Source: CAUZRD01 sp963582255 | GTDB taxonomy: Bacteria; Pseudomonadota; Alphaproteobacteria; Rhizobiales; TMED25 | Assembly: GCA_963582255.1 (NCBI GenBank) | Contig: CAUZRD010000001.1 | Span: 1-37,484 of the forward strand | Direction of reading: 5' to 3' | DNA: 37,484 nucleotides | Shown: piece after piece, positions 36,127 through 37,484 of the stretch | How positions within the stretch are numbered: position 1 is the stretch's first letter | Layout of the letters: every line of letters starts with the position of its first letter | Translations under genes and position numbers: made by a program | The notes under the pieces: generated by a model | The model's input: the letters and a program-made list of their open reading frames with translations, nothing else | The model's database searches: none | Told to the model about the DNA's origin: nothing

Positions 36127-36696
36127 TCAAACAGCAGCCGCTTCGAGTTCTACCTCTTTGACCTCATCCATGCCAGTCAGTCGCGCCACCTTAGAGACCG
36201 GGACAAACGCGTCATGAGATAAAATCATCGAAACGGTCTTACCGTCGACAGAAAGAGGCAAGCGAATCCAAAATTGAACCAAGTGATCCTTGTTTGCGAC
36301 CGGAGAGCGTACAATCCCCTGGGCTGGACGACCTTGTGAGGTCACCCGCTGATATGCAGCTTTCCAATAGCGCTCTTTGTCCCCCCAACAAACGTCGTCG
36401 ACATAAAACCCAGTGATATCACAACCATAGAAATCATAAAGCTGCGTGCCCGCCAACCTTACACGATAGCGGGTTGGTTGAGCTTCAACATCAATCAAAC
36501 TAATGTGTGGAAGCAAACGAGGAATATGCTGAGGATGAATATCTATTCGTCCTGGCATCTGCCTCCCGTGAGCACAATTTAGCCAGTAATCGTAAAGTTC
36601 TAGCTGTTCCGGAATCACTAGTTGTGTTCGGAAAGCCAAGTCTACCCCCGGCATGCCTAAATTTCCCGCCAAATCCGATATTGATTCGACTATCAT
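36127..36696 (-). CDS. PAS_5 domain protein
   Basis: The ATG at 36696 gives 189 residues; an upstream TTG at 36720 is open but unlikely. The body matches the alphaproteobacterial PAS_5 family: LYDYWLNCAHGRQMPGRID, DIHPQHIPRLLPHISLIDVE, YRVRLAGTQLYDFYGCDITG and RLPLSVDGKTVSMIL. These are stand-alone PAS sensor-like proteins of unknown partner. No output domain, membrane segment or signal peptide is visible. It is transcribed in the same direction as mucR, 134 bp downstream of it, and converges with the SufE gene. Confidence 0.82.
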   Translation of the reverse strand: MIVESISDLAGNLGMPGVDLAFRTQLVIPEQLELYDYWLNCAHGRQMPGRIDIHPQHIPRLLPHISLIDVEAQPTRYRVRLAGTQLYDFYGCDITGFYVDDVCWGDKERYWKAAYQRVTSQGRPAQGIVRSPVANKDHLVQFWIRLPLSVDGKTVSMILSHDAFVPVSKVARLTGMDEVKEVELEAAAV

Positions 36697-36830
36697 GAAT
36701 CGAGGAAACCCTGCATGCAAGAGTCTTCATTGCAACACTCAGAAGCTCAAAACCAAATTACCTATGAAAGATTTTTCGAGTTTTTCTTCTGCAAAAGAGC
36801 GCATGGTCTCCTTGGCACCAAAATCACTGC

Positions 36831-37247
36831 TCAACTCGCCATACCTCCTTTTTGCCCAAGTCCCATTTTCTTGGCAAGATCAGATCGAGCGAGCGCATAG
36901 TTGGGCGCAACCATCGGGTAGTCACTTGGCAATGACCATTTGTCGCGATATTGCTCGGGAGACAAATCATAGTGGGTCCGCAAATGGCGCTTCAGCGATT
37001 TAAACTTTTGCCCATCTTCCAGACAAATTAGATAATCTGGAGTAATCGACCGGCGAACCGAAACAGCCGGCCTCAATGGCTCAGATGAGGCATCACTTGG
37101 TTCATTCACAACTTTTTCCAAAGCCCCGTACACCTCACGAATGAGATGGGGCAGCTCACTCGGCGATACCGTATTTTTGCTGACATAGGCAACAACGATA
37201 TCTGCAGCTAGATCAATCAAACCCTCACTTGCATTGTTCTCGATCAT
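36831..37247 (-). CDS. mucR: MucR/Ros-family zinc-finger transcriptional regulator
   Basis: MucR proteins repress many envelope, motility and exopolysaccharide genes in Alphaproteobacteria and bind AT-rich DNA. I choose the ATG at 37247, preceded by AAGGA, giving 138 residues; the frame stays open to 37337. An N-terminal oligomerisation region (LIDLAADIVVAYVSKN, LIREVYGALEKV) leads to SVRRSITPDYLICLEDG. The single zinc finger follows with ligands Cys75, Asp78, His88 and His92 (C-x2-D-x9-H-x3-H), the variant in which Asp replaces the second Cys. SLKRHLRTHYDLSPEQYR and DYPMVAPNYALARSDLAKKMGLG are near-invariant family blocks. Self-repression is likely from its AT-rich upstream region. Confidence 0.95.
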   Translation of the reverse strand: MIENNASEGLIDLAADIVVAYVSKNTVSPSELPHLIREVYGALEKVVNEPSDASSEPLRPAVSVRRSITPDYLICLEDGQKFKSLKRHLRTHYDLSPEQYRDKWSLPSDYPMVAPNYALARSDLAKKMGLGQKGGMAS

Positions 37248-37337
37248 ATATTTTAGTTCCTTTTTGATTTGGCTACTAGAAACGCAATCGAACCAATTCC
37301 GAAGTTTTTTACAAGCCAACGCCAAGGTATTGCGCAC

Positions 37338-37484
37338 GTTCTCTAGTTTACAGTCGCAAGCTTATAAATATTGATACTACCATTAGATAAACTTTATTCT
37401 GACCACTAGTAAAAACAGAACAACTATAAAACTATTTCTTTAATTATTATGGTTACACAAAATTATCGATAATAATTCTATCTC
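37338..37484. promoter_or_regulatory. AT-rich upstream region of mucR
   Basis: By my count, bases 37381-37484 contain 24 G/C of 104, far below the flanking genes. The stretch is dense in TA steps and includes a 12-bp perfect palindrome ATTATCGATAAT at 37462-37473. MucR is known to bind AT-rich sites with several TA steps and to repress its own gene, so this is a reasonable autoregulatory region. No single -35/-10 pair stands out. Confidence 0.45.

Noticed and set aside
1..37484. tRNA, rRNA, CRISPR, insertion sequences, phage or defence genes
   Set aside because: No cloverleaf-like or rRNA segment, regular repeat-spacer array, transposase motif or terminal repeats were seen anywhere.

Overview
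The window reads as a chromosomal segment of an alphaproteobacterium, most likely of the Hyphomicrobiales (Rhizobiales) type. The indicators are the aerobic cobalt-late cobalamin pathway (cobN, cobW, cobO, cobQ), a PleC-type histidine kinase next to pepN, a FeuP/FeuQ-like two-component pair beside a ccmIEFH-degP block, a MucR/Ros zinc-finger regulator, and lineage-typical small families (DUF1491, DUF5330, PAS_5). I see no phage genes, insertion sequences, CRISPR arrays, tRNA or rRNA genes.

Region 1 (1-11829) is a cobalamin cluster. The C-terminus of a CbtA-like cobalt transporter is followed on the plus strand by cobU, cobW, cobN, cobO and cobQ, packed with overlaps or very short gaps. On the minus strand, cobD runs convergently into cobQ with a 28-bp overlap, and cobC precedes it. 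cobT (minus) and cobV (plus) diverge from a common spacer. Together these cover cobalt uptake and insertion, corrin adenosylation, amidation to cobyric acid, aminopropanol attachment and nucleotide loop assembly. The CobS/CobT chelatase partners of CobN and the early ring-forming enzymes are not in the window.

Region 2 (11830-16213) holds a membrane-anchored retropepsin-like protease, a phosphomannomutase/phosphoglucomutase, tRNA-dihydrouridine synthase DusA and a hemerythrin-domain protein. Region 3 (16279-33000) is an envelope and signalling block: pepN and a PleC-like kinase on the plus strand; then, on the minus strand, the transcription order feuN-like small secreted gene, feuP, feuQ, ccmI, ccmE, ccmF, ccmH, degP, OmpR-type regulator, HAMP kinase. 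This order resembles the one I recall from Rhizobiales genomes, except that glnE, expected between pleC and the HAMP kinase, is missing. A 760-bp gene-free stretch rich in perfect palindromes separates feuQ from ccmI.

Region 4 (33078-37484) holds a YcgN-type cysteine-cluster protein, DUF1491, a decayed gene for a peptidoglycan-binding protein with at least three stops and about three frameshifts, DUF5330, SufE, a PAS_5 protein, and mucR with a very AT-rich upstream region. I did not find a convincing new multi-gene system. The most informative observations are the reconstructed pseudogene, the FeuN-like secreted partner of a two-component system, the missing glnE and the palindrome-rich spacer.
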